Part shown: positions 33,564 through 46,667 of the stretch, piece after piece
How the letters are laid out: each line of letters begins with the position of its first letter
Position numbering within the stretch: position 1 is the first letter of the stretch
Assembly (NCBI GenBank): GCA_963969495.1
Contig: OZ018330.1
Span: 52,886,348-52,950,347 of the forward strand
DNA: 64,000 nt
Origin: Ceratothoa steindachneri
Lineage: Eukaryota > Arthropoda > Malacostraca > Isopoda > Cymothoidae
Direction of reading: 5' to 3'
Notes under the pieces: generated by a model
The model's database searches: none
What the model saw: the letters and a program-made list of their open reading frames with translations, nothing else
Told to the model about the DNA's origin: nothing
Position numbers and translations under genes: made by a program

Positions 33564-34106
33564 AGAGAGTAATGGGAACAGGAGCTGCCTCGTATAGGCT
33601 ATCGATTAGCCTCTTTATTTTCTTATATTACCGTTGTTTTCTAATCGGCGGCATCGTTTTTGTAGGCAGTGACCCTGACCTCAGCTCCCGAACCACGTCG
33701 TTAGTTATTAACTAATTCTGTCCATCGAGTACGTTTCCCTATGGGGTTACTCATATCTACATACCCTTAAACCGAGAACGGGGTCAAAAAGGGGTCCACA
33801 ATTCGTAGTTAGTGTCACAAAAACACAATACGACCTGGACACCTTTCCTCCATTACTCCAAGAGAACCGATCCCTGGTGCTTTCGGGATTACCATCCATT
33901 GCCATTTTAATCTTTGTTTGCATTTTATTTCACGATTTTACCTTTGTTGTCGGTCTTTTTTTTATTAAAAACAAACAATAACCATTTTTGCTTTATTTCT
34001 TTGCACAAGCCGATTCACAAAGTGCCGTATATTTCATTTATTTTTATTTATTTTGCTAATTTTGGTTCATATTTTGTAACAGGCGCTCCCCACCTTTCTG
34101 AGTAGT
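33564..34106. other. No recognised feature
   Basis: 33,640-33,850 follows the CR1 tail and may be its 3' UTR. Nothing else can be supported. Confidence 0.35.
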
Positions 34107-34120
34107 ATATTTATATATAT

Positions 34121-34211
<91 letters not shown>
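34107..34211. repeat. (AT)n microsatellite
   Basis: About 105 bp. Confidence 0.97.
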
Positions 34212-34214
<3 letters not shown>

Positions 34215-36340
34215 TTACCAGTCTCTGGTTCCTTTATCTGCGCCCTCATTCCCTACAATTTCATATGTCAAGAACTGAGTAAGAGATAATCTCGACATCC
34301 GCCCTGCTCTCGGAAAATGTGGCGTCACGTATACCGCAAACCTATGGGTGCGAAGATTATAGTGCTCAAATATCACTCAGGGCGCTTTGTGATGTGCTAT
34401 AGATCGCAATCTGGTGTCAGAACCAGCCACAATGCGTTATCTCCCCTACCGAGCGGTTTATTTGAACCAGCTCAACCGTGAAGACAGACGCAGCGCCTGG
34501 TTTAGCCCTGATGACTTCGAACAGAGGGGACACGGGGTAGAAGCCGACCCAGTCTTCGAACTTGGAGCCATTCGTGAACACTGGCACGGCTCCAGCATGA
34601 TGTGAAGTGTGCTCCAAAAAGGTGAAGCGCAATACTCTCAGAGCTAAAGAATCTTTGAGGGTAAAGAGTCAAAGCTGGTAACCTCTAGGGTGCCGTACTA
34701 GGCAGAATCAAAGGTATCACCAGCTATAGAGCTAAACCGGTCTTAGGTTATGACTAGTGTATCTAGGTGGGATAAGCACCATTGAGGTAGCTCACTGATG
34801 GAATGAGAGCCGTAGCGACTGATCATGACATAATGTACTGTCCACGGCAAGTAGTATCTCCCCGACATCGGCATGCAGGGTCTTAATATGTGTGAAAGGA
34901 AGGTACTAGTCACCAAAGGGAGAGTGCTGTAGCAGATCGCGTTCACCTTGCACAATTCGCCTTCAGCTACAGATGCACAAATCTTGCATCCATAGTCAGG
35001 TTTTGAGTGAACAATAGAATAATAAAACAACAAAGCGGTAGCTCTATCAGAACCTCAAATTCTGAACGTCCCATAAAGAAGAATTTATATGACAGGGGTA
35101 CAAGAGACCCTGAGGCTGTGAATATGCTCCTCCTAGGGGAGGGGTGTCGGTCGAAAGTAAGACCAAAGAAACGGTGCAAATCCATCACCTCCAGCCAAAT
35201 TCCATTTAAGAACAAGTCTGGGTCTGGATGGAGCCGTGGATGGTGGCAAAATTTGCACTAACTTTGTCTTGGCCAAGGAAAACTAGAACCTGTGTGTTTG
35301 TGCATATCGATAGATGCAGTTTAATGCTTGTTGGAGTCGACGCTCCAGAGTTCGTTTATGGGGCGCACCAAGAGTGATCGAAAGTTTTTTTACGTAGAAT
35401 GTAGCGAGAATACCTTCCGGTTCAAGGAATAGAGTGTGAAACTGAGGGCAATTCGTTGCGGAACGCATTTTTTTTGCCCTTTTGGGCCGAAGAGGCCTCT
35501 CACTACCTGTACGTAGAATCGACGATCTCATAGGAATTCAAATATGACAATTGGGAGATGTCCCATCGCCCCATCCTGTGGATGGTCTGAATGATACTGT
35601 ATTATCATGCGATCTCATCGGCCTTCCCTAGATCAAAATACACCGAGATATATGTAGTGCTGTCTACGAAGAAAGGCCTTGCAAAATGCATTTTCCAACC
35701 GGAGCAGAGCATCCGACGTGGATTTGAATTTGTTTAAGTCGCACTTTGCAGGAGACAGGTTGCATCCACCTTCCAGTTAAAGGCTAATCTACGATTTACC
35801 AATTTTTCACTTAACATGAACACACATAGAGTTAGAGAAATTGAATAAAAACTGAAAAGGGTATAATTGATCGCTCTCCGTTTTGCGAAAAGCGAGCACA
35901 GTAGCCATTATTCAGGAGTAGGGAAGATTCCATCTGTCCAGATTCTGATGAACAAATTTAACAAAGTGTTATGCCTCACTCAACTAGTTGTAGAAGCATG
36001 GCATACGGGAAATCTTTCAGAGATGGTATTAGTGCATGAAAGGGAGCGAAACGCAACTCAGTCACTGTAAGGTGTCTTTGAAGGGTTCTCTGCATCTGGG
36101 AGTAATGTCCAGTCTTCGGCAATCTTGCGATAGGCATTTAATGCTGGCGAAGCGTCAGCACTGCTAGAGAATGTGGAGAAAGCGCTCGTGATGACTTCCC
36201 ACGGAGGATGGGTCAGTAATTGTGGCGTCCTTCTCCTGGAGAATGGGATGGGAGTCACGCGAGAATTTGTATTTAATCCTTTTGATTCGATTCTCATCTC
36301 TGCAAGAGGGGTCTTCATCTTTAAGTGAAAATACACGTAT
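34212..36340 (-). pseudogene. I-clade LINE: RT and RNase H remnant
   Basis: Minus strand. RNase H (34,632-34,212): PVFTNGSKFEDWVGF (family FTDGSK, first Asp now Asn), VFTVELVQINRSV (the TAEL block), YSTSQSAL (family YSDSQSAL) and [14 protein letters not shown] (the HVGI.GNE.AD block). Upstream, 34,743-35,033 carries YYSIVHSKPDYGC, the post-palm region, and 35,283-35,531 has TFYVKKLSITLGAPHKRTLE where YVDD is YVKK, then RRLQQALN. Further 5' (to about 36,340) the reading is weak. RNase H downstream of RT identifies the I group. Catalytic residues are lost in both domains. Confidence 0.75.
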
Positions 36341-38187
36341 CATTTTTAGGCGGAACTACTTCTCTTGCATGATTCCTCTTCTCCAAGTCGCCCTGTCGAG
36401 CCTTAAGTGGTGGCGTGAGAGCCGAGGGTTGTATGCTGATGTCCTCCTTTTGGGGGACAGCCATAGGAATCAGCGAGGACTCTGTCACAATCAAATAGGC
36501 GGGGTTTCTTCTTGTGAGTCTAACGATTCGGTAAAGGTGCACGGCGGTGTTGCCTTACGGGAGACGGTGACATGGGGAGGAGAACCTTGGTTTTAGCTGA
36601 GGCGGGGTTTGAGTCATGTGAGCCGCCAGCTCTCCGAATGGCCTTGGAAGCTACCGTGTTCGTACACCAGGAACAGAATGTGCCTGCTTATCTTTTAGGG
36701 TATATAAGGTCCCAGCCTAATGGCCAGGCCCTCCTTCTCTAGGAGATACATGCCACATGTATTCTATGAAGTAGGGTCTCTCTTTGCAATTGACACACTA
36801 TGCCTTACACAAAAGAAGACTTCGCGTGTGCGGTCTTACAGAAATTTACATAGACTCAAAGTAAACCCGAATTTGCACGCCTACTTGAGCGATTTGTGGT
36901 GCCGAAGCCGTGTCTCTCGTAGCACTTCCGCAGCTATGGCACAAATGCCTTGAAGGGGGGAAGAGCGATGTCAATAGGCACTTACCGACTCAGGGAGTTT
37001 GTCACAATTGAACATGACGAATAGTATAGGGATGAGTATCGAGCCCCCCGACCACGCTTGACCATGAACTATCTTTGTTAGGTCAGCTCTTGGGTGATGT
37101 TTTTCAGTAGTAGTCCACGAGTTCCCTAGCATAAACCCTCGTTCACGAAACTCATGATAGAGTGCGGTGTCATCTGTACCGGTGAATCATTGAGTATCTC
37201 AGGAGCACTAATAATGCCCACCTTAGAAGGGAGCGCTCCGATCCGAGAATAGGGTGACTTTCGTCTCTCTACCAATCACCCAAGATAATGCTATTCTCTG
37301 ATTGAATATGTGGCCTTTGGCCAAGATGAGCCAAGAGTTGAGCGAATTACTAAGAAGGTTTGAAGTCAGCGGGCTCGGAGAAGCAAAATAGTCTCTCACT
37401 GGAGGGCCCGATGTCATCGATGCTCCTCTCACCACACTAGCAACTTTAGCCTTGGTCTAATTCTGGATGTCCCCACCATATGGCTCACCAAGGCCGGACG
37501 GGCCGCTATTGGCCCCTTTCAAAAACGGCAGTGGACCCATCTGCCACACGAGACCACACAGAGCGAGAGGAATCCCTAGGCCTCTGTGTCTTCGTACTTT
37601 TTCTCTTATTTTTAGAGAAGAAGGAAAATAAACCCGCCTCTCTCCAAGCACGGAAGGGGCTTCAAGCCCGTACCAGGTGGTGATGATAGGGAGTCTATTT
37701 TCTCTTTGCGAGAGCTTGGGAGCCCGTGCTGCTTAAGAAGGACCTTTCATGGCGGCGGACTCAGGTTCGCTGTTATCTCACACCGAACCCAGGCTTTCCC
37801 CCAGGAAAGACCGTACCATCAGGGACCGAGTACCTCCGGGACCATCTCCAACACTGGAGGGAACTCCAAGTAATCATTCTCTCCAAGGTGTCGGCTATCA
37901 CGACCTGGGAATCATAAGGCCTATGGCTCATCAACAACGTCAATTGGACCCTCATGCCGACCTCCATTTGGAATAAGGGGTGGTGGGCATGATGACCACC
38001 ATTGAATTGACGAATTTCGGGTCGATGAGGTATTTAGGCAGTTCCTAGGTAATGCCTACTCTTACCCCTCTTAGTTAGTTGTGGTGAGTCACCTATTTTC
38101 AACGGCAGGGGTGGGAACCGAGGTGGCGCAATCTCTGTCTTGCCGTATTCTTCGGGAGGCCCTAGAACGCAAAAGGGGACTCGAAGC
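36341..38187. other. Possible 5' part of the I-clade LINE, unresolved
   Basis: Moderate-GC sequence with short open stretches on both strands and no recognisable EN or gag motif. It is probably continuous with the LINE remnant downstream (minus strand), but this is not demonstrated. Confidence 0.3.
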
Positions 38188-38535
38188 TAGAAAATAGTCG
38201 CCGTAGGCAGCTCCACCGAAGACGAGGTAAGGGGGAACCTTCCATATATGTAAAAAAAAGAAGAGTGAGAAACAACTTTGTCCGCTAAGTGATGTTTGGG
38301 CCGGCCCCTGAGAAAGAAAATGGAGACCCAACAATAGGCTAGAGTCACACCGATGCAATTGTATAAAAGGGGGTAACAGGGAAACCCCTGAACCCGTAAC
38401 AATTGTGGAGGAGCAAACACACTTTCCATTAGAAGAATCTTGGAAGGACCCCTGAGACGCACAGGTGATGGGCACCTCCATAAATGAGGTGGAGATGCCC
38501 GAGGGCGGCTCAAAATAGGACAAAGAAGAAATCAC

Positions 38536-40735
38536 CTTATCGTTCTGAAGTGGCGAGAGGGGCGCCGCTCAGAGGGTCAACCACGTTCACCAGATTCGAA
38601 CCCACTTGGTTTTATTTAGGTTATCATTTGAAAAATAAAATATACAACAGAAGACCCACACCACAACATCAGTAATAATTTTCCATATTTGTCAATATGT
38701 ATTTTGCATAACCTAAGAAATTATGTTTAATTCCCCGTTTTCTCCCCCCAAAAGCAAGCGATCTTAAGTTTAAGGTTCTTACCTTAAATGACCTTTTGGG
38801 GGGTCACAAGAAATGGCTAACTAAAACTTAATCTTCCCTGCTGGCAACTAGGGCGTTCTCCAGGGGGGCTATCAGAAGCGGGCGATATCATTTTGTTCTA
38901 TATACTTACCGCACCATCTGTTATAATTTTCCATCACTTAAACAATTACAGAGCACATTTGAAAAGGCGTAGAGAAATATCCCTACAAACATTTTTGGGG
39001 GAAGTTTGCCAATCAGTGAATCAAAAAGCGCAGTGGTGTATTTCGTCCTTAACACAAATTTAATTATTCACTACATCGACATATATTTTACTTAGAAAAA
39101 GAAATACAAATCATCTGAATCCGTTAGTGGTTCGTTTCTTATAAGATTTTACAAAATGTCTCTTTATGGGACAAACGATAAAGATGTGGCAGAATTTTAC
39201 TACAGGAATTAAATGGAGTAAGAAGCAATTTATAATTATGCAAAAATATCAAGGTTGCAGCAAATATAACTTCCCTGTTGCGAGGTACAGAGTAAAGCAA
39301 AAATCAACGATGGCACTCAGGCACAAAGTGGCGATATAGAGGGAGTAATAATATATTGTAGCTGCAGATCCACTTGCGGGTGGTGGGGTGAGAAGGCTGG
39401 AACTCGTCCACATTTCCGTTGCATCATGCTGACAACAAGCTACATCTAACGCTTCATTGCAAGTTAAGAAAAAAATTATCACATTTAATCGCAAATGGAT
39501 GAAATGAATGGTAGGGTTTAGCAATTAATCGCACGGGCTGTGAAGTTTGAGCGTGAAGGAAAATATCGCCGGCCATAAAGAACTCGACGCTGCTTTCCGG
39601 ATTATGAGATTAAAAGGGGACAATAAATGGTAGGAAATTAAAGAGGAAAGACACTTCTCTAGTACGTCCAGACACAGCGAATTCGAAGCAATGATGGTGG
39701 CAAAAAACAGCGCAGAAGAGGTGTCGGAAAATGATTTTCAGATATACTGTTATTATATATTGTCATTCTACCTATGGTAAATTATTGACATTTATTTTAT
39801 CTTTTTCTATTATAAGATTTATATATGTTTTTAAATTAATTATACTTATACTGGTGTTGTAAATGACATAATCTCATACTATGGTTAATTATTGCCTTCT
39901 TTTTTTGTCTTCTTATGTGAGGTTGATCGACCAAAGATTTTCGACTAGTCTAGCGAATGCTCTCTAACCGCTCTCTTTTAGGGAATCACGCTCTTTTGAG
40001 TCCTTGTGTTAATCGTATTATCTCCGTTGCCTTTGAAAGGATATATCGCGTTTATTGCCCGGTAAATATTTCCTTCTCTATAGAATTGGTGAGTGATTAA
40101 GTTCTTAAGTCATATGCAACTAACTCTCTCACATAAGATACATGTATAAAAGAAGGTAAGAGATGTAATGCACACCGTAGACTTATATGTGCACTGATAA
40201 TTTAATAATAAGACAGAAATATAGTTTTAATATAAAAATTACTCACTTAATTTATACATTAGCTCCAGTCGTCTTGGTTTGATGGCAAACTCGTATAATA
40301 TCCTGTCGTGTAGCTTCATCTTTTTCCAAGTTGTTCAAAGAGCTTTTCACGATGGAAATAAGGGCACTCTGTCTTTCTCCATTTATAAGTTAAGGGTAAA
40401 AATAAAGCAACCCTGCAAAACACTACTGATATTTACGCACAGAAAACAACAACAAAATACCGACAGAGATGTTCATAACAAACATTAGCCAGAGACCAAT
40501 TTGACTGTCGTCTGTACTGTATTGTTGACAAGAAATGCCAGTTAAACTTTTACACCTACCAGGCTCGTTCGTATTAGCCAGAGTTGCTGGATAATTTTTC
40601 GTTCCTTTAAGAATATTGTAGAACGGAAACCTTCCATAGATTGGAATTTAAATCCTAATCTCTCTAGAAATCTATTGTTTCAAGAAGACATTGAAATTTA
40701 ATAATTTTTATTTTTACAATTATATGTAGATAACT
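38536..40735. other. Outer arm sequence, nothing recognised
   Basis: No gene was identified in this part of the arm or in its mirror (53,750-55,950). Short open frames exist in both copies and are conserved only because the arms are near-identical. The mirror-conserved 39,249-39,524 frame has no known domain. Confidence 0.4.
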
Positions 40736-40740
40736 AGGGC

Positions 40741-41000
40741 TGTAACTTCTGAGCCCGAGTCAAGCGCGTGTGAACGATATCGAGAGAGCGTCTGCTACGA
40801 ATGATACTTTTTGAAACAGGGCACTTCTAAGACGACCGCCAGACGCTGAACGAAAATATACGAACTGCAAACAGGCTCAATAAAAGGAGCCCGAGTTATT
40901 GGCTGCAATTACTTACTTGAATTCAGTGTTGGCATAAATTAAATCAGCTTGCAAATACGCGTTCACTTTATTAAATTTATACTCGGGTTAAGCCCGAACA
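40741..41000 (-). repeat. Possible solo LTR, left-arm copy
   Basis: Minus strand TGTTCGGGCTTAACC...AGTTACA is about 260 bp, starts TG and ends CA, and has TATAAATTTAATAAAG near its start, an LTR-like arrangement of TATA box and polyadenylation signal. No target duplication was seen. Confidence 0.35.
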
Positions 41001-41022
41001 GCCCCAAGTGCGGGAGTCGCTA

Positions 41023-41154
<132 letters not shown>

Positions 41155-41156
41155 AG

Positions 41157-41265
41157 ATAAAGTAATTTGACGGAAATGAGCAATGAGACAAGAAACAAAA
41201 GGTTTTTTAGTCAAGAGAAAGGGACAGTGGAAGAACACAAGGATAAAAGAGATCAATAAGGCTAT
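41157..41265 (+). repeat. PLE 5'-region fragment
   Basis: GAGCAATGAGACAAGAAACA and AAGAGAAAGGGACAGTGG match the hairpin arms at 13,446 and 16,958. Mirror at 53,220-53,327. Confidence 0.6.
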
Positions 41266-41268
41266 TGG

Positions 41269-41353
41269 AAAAAAGTTTGAATAATCCTGGCCGGGACTCG
41301 GCTTCGGGTCTGCAGATTGCCGGTCAGATGCTCTACCGCTAAGCTACCAGGCA
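41269..41353 (-). repeat. tRNA-derived SINE, left-arm copy
   Basis: Inverse of the copy at 53,129-53,214. See that entry. Confidence 0.6.
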
Positions 41354-41454
41354 CAGTGACTCAATTACACCCAAAGCCTTACCCTATCAAATATGGCGAA
41401 AGCCCTGTGGTGGTTGTTACCACCCACATAACTTATAACTTGTATTTGCTATTT

Positions 41455-41457
<3 letters not shown>

Positions 41458-41515
<58 letters not shown>
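41458..41515. repeat. (AT)n microsatellite
   Basis: About 58 bp. The mirror tract is only about 33 bp. Confidence 0.96.
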
Positions 41516-41516
<1 letters not shown>

Positions 41517-41830
41517 CGGTTGCTAACGAATGTACCTTATACGATACATAGCTAAAATGTAGGTATTTCTCAAAAATTATTAAATTCAATATTATTCCTT
41601 AACTGACGTCCAAAAACTACAATTCCTAATTATTTTCGGATGTGTGGGAAAAATTCGAATCTAATAGAGTTAGTGCTCACTCCCGTGTGATATACAATTA
41701 TATATTATGAATGTTGTGTAATATAACCATTATTAATGATCAATGCCCTTTTCTCAAACTACTGAGAGGGAGAAATTCAGGTTACTCCTTCCCCATTTAT
41801 TTTTATCCTAGATCCACCACTGGCGGATCG
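41516..41830 (-). repeat. hAT-associated dispersed repeat, left-arm copy
   Basis: Same family as 187-520. It ends with CCTAGATCCACCACTGGC, inverse of a GCCAGTGGYGGATCTAGG hAT-like terminus. Confidence 0.55.
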
Positions 41831-42039
41831 AGTCAAGATGTGATTACAAGGGTACGGACCCTCGAAAACAAAGAATTCCACGTTATGCCCCTGTTTAACT
41901 TCTGTGGAGCCTCAGAATCAAGACAGAGGCTAAATTTAGTGTATTACATCCAAGATGTGGCCGCTGGAAAGTCGTATATGTGAGAGTAGGAATCTGCACA
42001 AGCCAAGATTTGGATTTCATCCAAAGATGATGAAATTCC

Positions 42040-42710
42040 TTTGTGAATTTGAAGTTGTTACAAATCTTCAAGCCTTTTAACCACATCTTCGTCCAACCTT
42101 TCAAGATGTTTCAAAACTTCGTCACCTAGAGTTTCCTTTTCTTTGTTTTCCAATTGCCAAGAGATCGAAAAATAAAAAAAATCTCGACGTTCGAAATATG
42201 AATTAAACCTGTCTATTTTTTTGGAAGCCGAATAGAATGTCTTGTGCTTGAATAATAGTGACATTTTTACCTTGCAGTTGGTTTTGCACTTCTTTGAAAA
42301 TCTTGACATAAAAAATTCTTTTGCTGAATCATGGATTTCACTATTTCTGGCAATCAATAATCTGGCGAGAACCACAAAAAAAACAATCGACAACCACTTA
42401 ACAATAACCACTTGATAACAACCTATGGCCAGTTAACTGATTCAATTCTTTATCATCTGATTCATATATCCTGGCAAATAATCTTGAAATTAGGGGATGA
42501 ACTTTAGTCTTATTGATTAGTTTTACACAGACCTTTATTGCGTTGTGGAACTTTGCATTTAAAGGTTTAGCCAAAAGGCGCTGTCGATGCAAAATACAAT
42601 GTATGTTACGTATATCGGAAAAACTTTTTTTGACAAGTAAAAACTTCGATATCGACTTATCATGGAAGGAGCTCCATCTGACGCCACTTCAATTATAATT
42701 TAAAATGGAA
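42040..42710 (-). pseudogene. hAT transposase fragment (ZBED/SCAND3-like), left arm
   Basis: The minus strand reads HRQRLLAKPLNAKFHNAIKV, CVKLINKTKVHPLISRLFAR, then after a frameshift DRFNSYFERRDFFYFSISWQ and KETLGDEVLKHLERLDEDVV. This matches the middle-to-late part of the hAT transposases from which ZBED5/SCAND3-type genes derive (HREALA..L...L..V...VN.IK..PL..RLF). The N-terminal BED finger and first DDE residue are missing. Near-identical to the mirror at 51,775-52,440, and tentatively belongs to the repeat ending at 41,830. Confidence 0.7.
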
Positions 42711-43750
42711 TATAAAATTTTATCAATTAGTCTTCCATTCAACGAAATATCGTCTCTCCTTTTGAATCAATTTTCAGATATTTACCCCAAAAATCAATTA
42801 TTAATTGGCTGAAATATCTTTTATTGGCCATCAAAATTCTTTAACTTTCAAAGTTCGAGTTGTCAAGTTGAATTGAAAAGTTGCAATGTTGAATTTCAGA
42901 TGTAAGGATTTTTTCACTATTTTAAACCATCTCATCTATCAATTTTCTTACTCTATTATAGCGAATTTTTTTATTTATCATAGTTTCGATCACTTATGAA
43001 TGAAATGATGATCTCGCCGATGGTAAGCGGCTGTCCGGTTTGGGCTATAATCACAGATATCTATGATTCGCTTAATCCATTTTCTTTATCCATCTATAAA
43101 GGAACTTTGAAAATATGTAAACAAAAAACAGGAACAGAAAAAAATATCGAATAAACTCCTTTATGATCATCCAAAATACATTAAGCACACTACGGGTAAA
43201 AAAAACTCAGAAAGAAAATTGCTATAACCAAGGTTAGAAAGGACGACTTTTACCCTTAAAGAAGACCACCAAAAAGAAAGAACAACGGTTGAACTTTTCC
43301 TAAAAACAATATGTTTCTTTAAACACGAGTCAAAATAAACCAAGACAACAAAGTTACAAATAAAAACTACTTGATCTTCAACCAATAGCATCAACAGTTT
43401 TTTCGCTTACCATTGGGGCACAGGACGTGTGACTACAGTTACCCACACTAAATTCACCTTACCGTAGAATATGTAGCACGACCAAATAAAATCGAGCATA
43501 TATAAATAAGCTGCTGAAAGCTTCAAGATGTTTGATTCGAAACTTTCAAACAAACCAGACTTTAAAACTCATCTTGAAAGGATATAACCTTCGTAAAAAC
43601 TACTACAATAGGTATTTAAAGAAAACAAAATATTATTCTAGAATCTAATAGCTCAAAATGAAACCATGCTTGGTTAGACATAGATGTGTGTGAAAGAGGG
43701 CATTAAATTTGGGAGAAGAACAAACTGTTTTCTAGTCCTAAATGGTCCTT
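42711..43750. other. Arm interior, nothing recognised
   Basis: AT-rich. This part and its mirror (50,730-51,770) are visibly more diverged from each other than the outer arms. Confidence 0.4.
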
Positions 43751-43773
43751 CATCCAGATTGGGTGTAATGTGC

Positions 43774-43960
43774 TGGAGAATTTCGCCCAGCCAACTTTCT
43801 TCCATTTTTCTTATACAACTGTACTATCACAGATTCTTGCAGTACTCAGGCACTTTCCATCTTCAAATGCATTACAACACAGCCACCAGAACCGTTAAAT
43901 AACCTGATCACTGCCACCTTTTAGCATCTCTGCGACTATATCATCTATTCCAGCTCCTCT
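43774..43960 (-). pseudogene. RTE-like RT fragment, left arm
   Basis: Minus strand GIDDIVAEMLKGGGDHVI followed by WLCCNAFEDGK corresponds to the RT block AGVDGI.AEMLK.GG......WL..L....GKVP in RTE/BovB-like LINEs. Stops follow. Mirror at 50,524-50,710. Confidence 0.6.
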
Positions 43961-45439
43961 CACAATGCTTTAGTCCTACCATAACAACAACACTCACTCG
44001 CCTGCTTATTGCTAATACAATACCCTGATTTACACTCGCGAATCCAGTCATATCCACATACACTTAATCTTACACATCAATCAATTCATCAAAGTTCTTT
44101 CACCAGAAATATTATAGCTAGTCCTTTAATAACCTCATAAACCTACAGAAAACTAATCATAACAGTAATTAATTAATTGATATGCAACATAAATTCGGAA
44201 CAATAACCATCACGTCTGTTACTAATAGATGTCAGCGCATCCATGTATGAATACCACTCGTTTGAAACACTATCTCTTATATATATTTTCGACAGTTCTG
44301 TAGAAAATTCTCTAATGTTTGGTAGCACGTGAAAGCTTATGAGGAATAGCTTTATTAACAATTGCAATAGTCATTAATAGCTTTGAGAAATACAGAATAG
44401 TTTAATGCTCAAAAATTACTGTATTAATCAATTGAGATGTTATCAATTTTAGCATGCGATCGTAAGAAATAATCAACGCAAATAGCTTCGATTCTCGACT
44501 AAAGTTTTAGAGAACTCTCATCTGATCTGATGAAGGTAGTTCAACTTTGCTTTGTCATCAACGCCGAGCGTTTACAACTTTCCTTTTCTTCTGTGCTGTG
44601 ATAGATGGCAGTTAGAACAAGCCATCATAGCACTATCTTATCTTCTTTAGTATCTTCTCTACATTGTTGCGATGCCCTGATGGAATCTCTCGCCATGCTC
44701 CTGTAAGGAGGAGTTGCGAAGCCGCTCCTCTTGTGAATCTATAGAGATGAGACGAGAACCAAGAGATTCCTGCAAAATCTGCAGCCCTAACTACCGTGTG
44801 ACCGCAAGGAAGCACAGAAGGAGTCATGCTAATGAAGGCTATATGCTGACAGGGGATTGATTAGGCACTCATCTTCCATTTTCAACACAAGGGCTAGCTA
44901 GCGGCAGAAGCTGCCAAGCGAGAAGGCAAGCAAAGCAGGCACTTTACACTAAGGTGCAGGCCCACCGGTGTGTAGACACGCCCCAGCGCCTACCAACCAC
45001 TACCGCGCGCCATTGCCTTTTTAAGTAAAGGCTCGAGGAAGGATACCTCGATCACAAACCAGGAACGCGAGTGCCTATAGGCGAGCATCAACAGACCCGT
45101 GTATCGGCAGCTCCCTGCAGCCAAGGATGAAGCCTGGTCGTCTTGAGCCTCTCATGCTACCAGGGTCCTTCTCCCTTCGGTCAAGATATGGATCCGAAGA
45201 CTGCACACATTCCTACCCGTTGTAACTTAGTGCATGTAGAGTTGAAATGAATTTAGTAAAATGTAACTCATCTTTTTTCTTCTGTTTTCACTTCTTGCAA
45301 TTTTAGTAACACTTCATTAAGTAATGAATACTCACAAATCACAATTATTCAATGCTCAGTGCTCACATGTGTTTTGGTTTGCCTAGTGTATGCGGTTGTT
45401 GCTTGAGTGTATAGATATATTATAAATCTACAATTAAAG
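43961..45439. other. Arm interior, nothing recognised
   Basis: 44,580-45,230 is GC-richer and non-coding. No RNA or protein family was recognised. The last about 200 bp lead into the hAT reading frame. Confidence 0.35.
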
Positions 45440-46598
45440 ATGGCTGAAAAAATTATAATTGAAGGTGAAAGTTCTAAAAAGCGTAAACTTAATTATGAAC
45501 AAAAACTTAAAAATGAGTGACTAAGTGAGACCGAAATTAAAAATGAGTGGCTAAGTGAGACTGAAATTAAAAATGAGTGGCTAAGTGAGACTGAATTTGA
45601 AAATTAGTTGAAAACAGATATGAATAATAAAGCATTTTGTACAGTGTGTCATCAAGTACTGAAGCAATGTAAGAAGTCTCATCTTCTAGAACATAAAAAA
45701 ATGCCAAGCATGTAAGAGCATACAATGCTAAGAAAGGTACTCTTTCAGTTATTTTTTATTATGAAAAGAATGAAGAAACAACTGTAGTTGCAAAGGCAGC
45801 GAAATCGGAGTCATATATAGTTGCATATATTGCAGAACATTCAGTACTATTTAAACAAGCTGATCATTTTGTTGAAGTTGTAAAGAAAGTCTGTCCTGAT
45901 AGTGAGATTGGAAAGTATATAACTTTTAAAAGAACTAAAGCCTCTTATATTTTGCAAGAAGGTATTGCGTGGAAAGAATCACAAAATGTTGTCAGAAGAT
46001 GTCAACAAAACTATTTTTCATTGATCATAGTTGAAAGCGCTGACTTTTCAGTGTCCCAAATATTAGCCATTAAAATAAGAATTTATAAAAAAAGGCAATA
46101 TAAGAGATATGTTGCTAACTACTTTAGAGGTTGATGACCATACAGGTAAAAACATTTTGAAAGTATAAACAAATTTTAATGAGGAAAATATCCCATTCAA
46201 AAATATGATTGTTTTCTCGGCTGAAAACTGTTCAACTATACTAGGAACAAATAATGGTTTTCAGACATTACTTAGGAATAAAAATCTACATTTAATTGTA
46301 TTTAGGGAGTGTTTGTTATTCCCTATCTTTCAGCTCCCACCATGCTAATCAACATTTTTCCTCCTGGCTTGAGAGTTTCTTAAAAGATGTTTCTAAATAC
46401 TTTGCTAGAAGTAGCAAGAGCCATATTCAATTAAAATTAATTCACCAAATAACTGAACACCCAATTCACCAAATTATAAAACTTTCTCAAAAATGCGGCT
46501 CTCTAGAGGCTCTGTCATATGTAGAATTCTAGAACAATGGGAGTCACTAAAATCTTTCTTCCAGACTGAAGCCAGACCTGACAAAGAAGATGGAGCTG

Positions 46599-46667
<69 letters not shown>

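Noticed and set aside
36222..36596. A 124-codon plus-strand gene
   Set aside because: It lies antisense to probable LINE remnants, has no recognisable domain and no supporting signals.
38089..38535. A 148-codon frame conserved in both palindrome arms
   Set aside because: Its conservation only reflects arm identity. No domain is visible, it crosses the arm edge, and the mirror frame ends differently.
39249..39524. Identical 91-codon frames in the two arms as a host gene
   Set aside because: No start context, splice signal or family similarity. Identity follows from the duplication.
40741..41000. A confident LTR retrotransposon
   Set aside because: TG...CA ends and TATA/AATAAA-like signals are present, but there is no target duplication, primer-binding site or internal coding region. 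Kept only as a low-confidence solo LTR.
44580..45230. A non-coding RNA gene in the GC-richer arm segment
   Set aside because: No conserved RNA motif or strong fold could be supported by eye.
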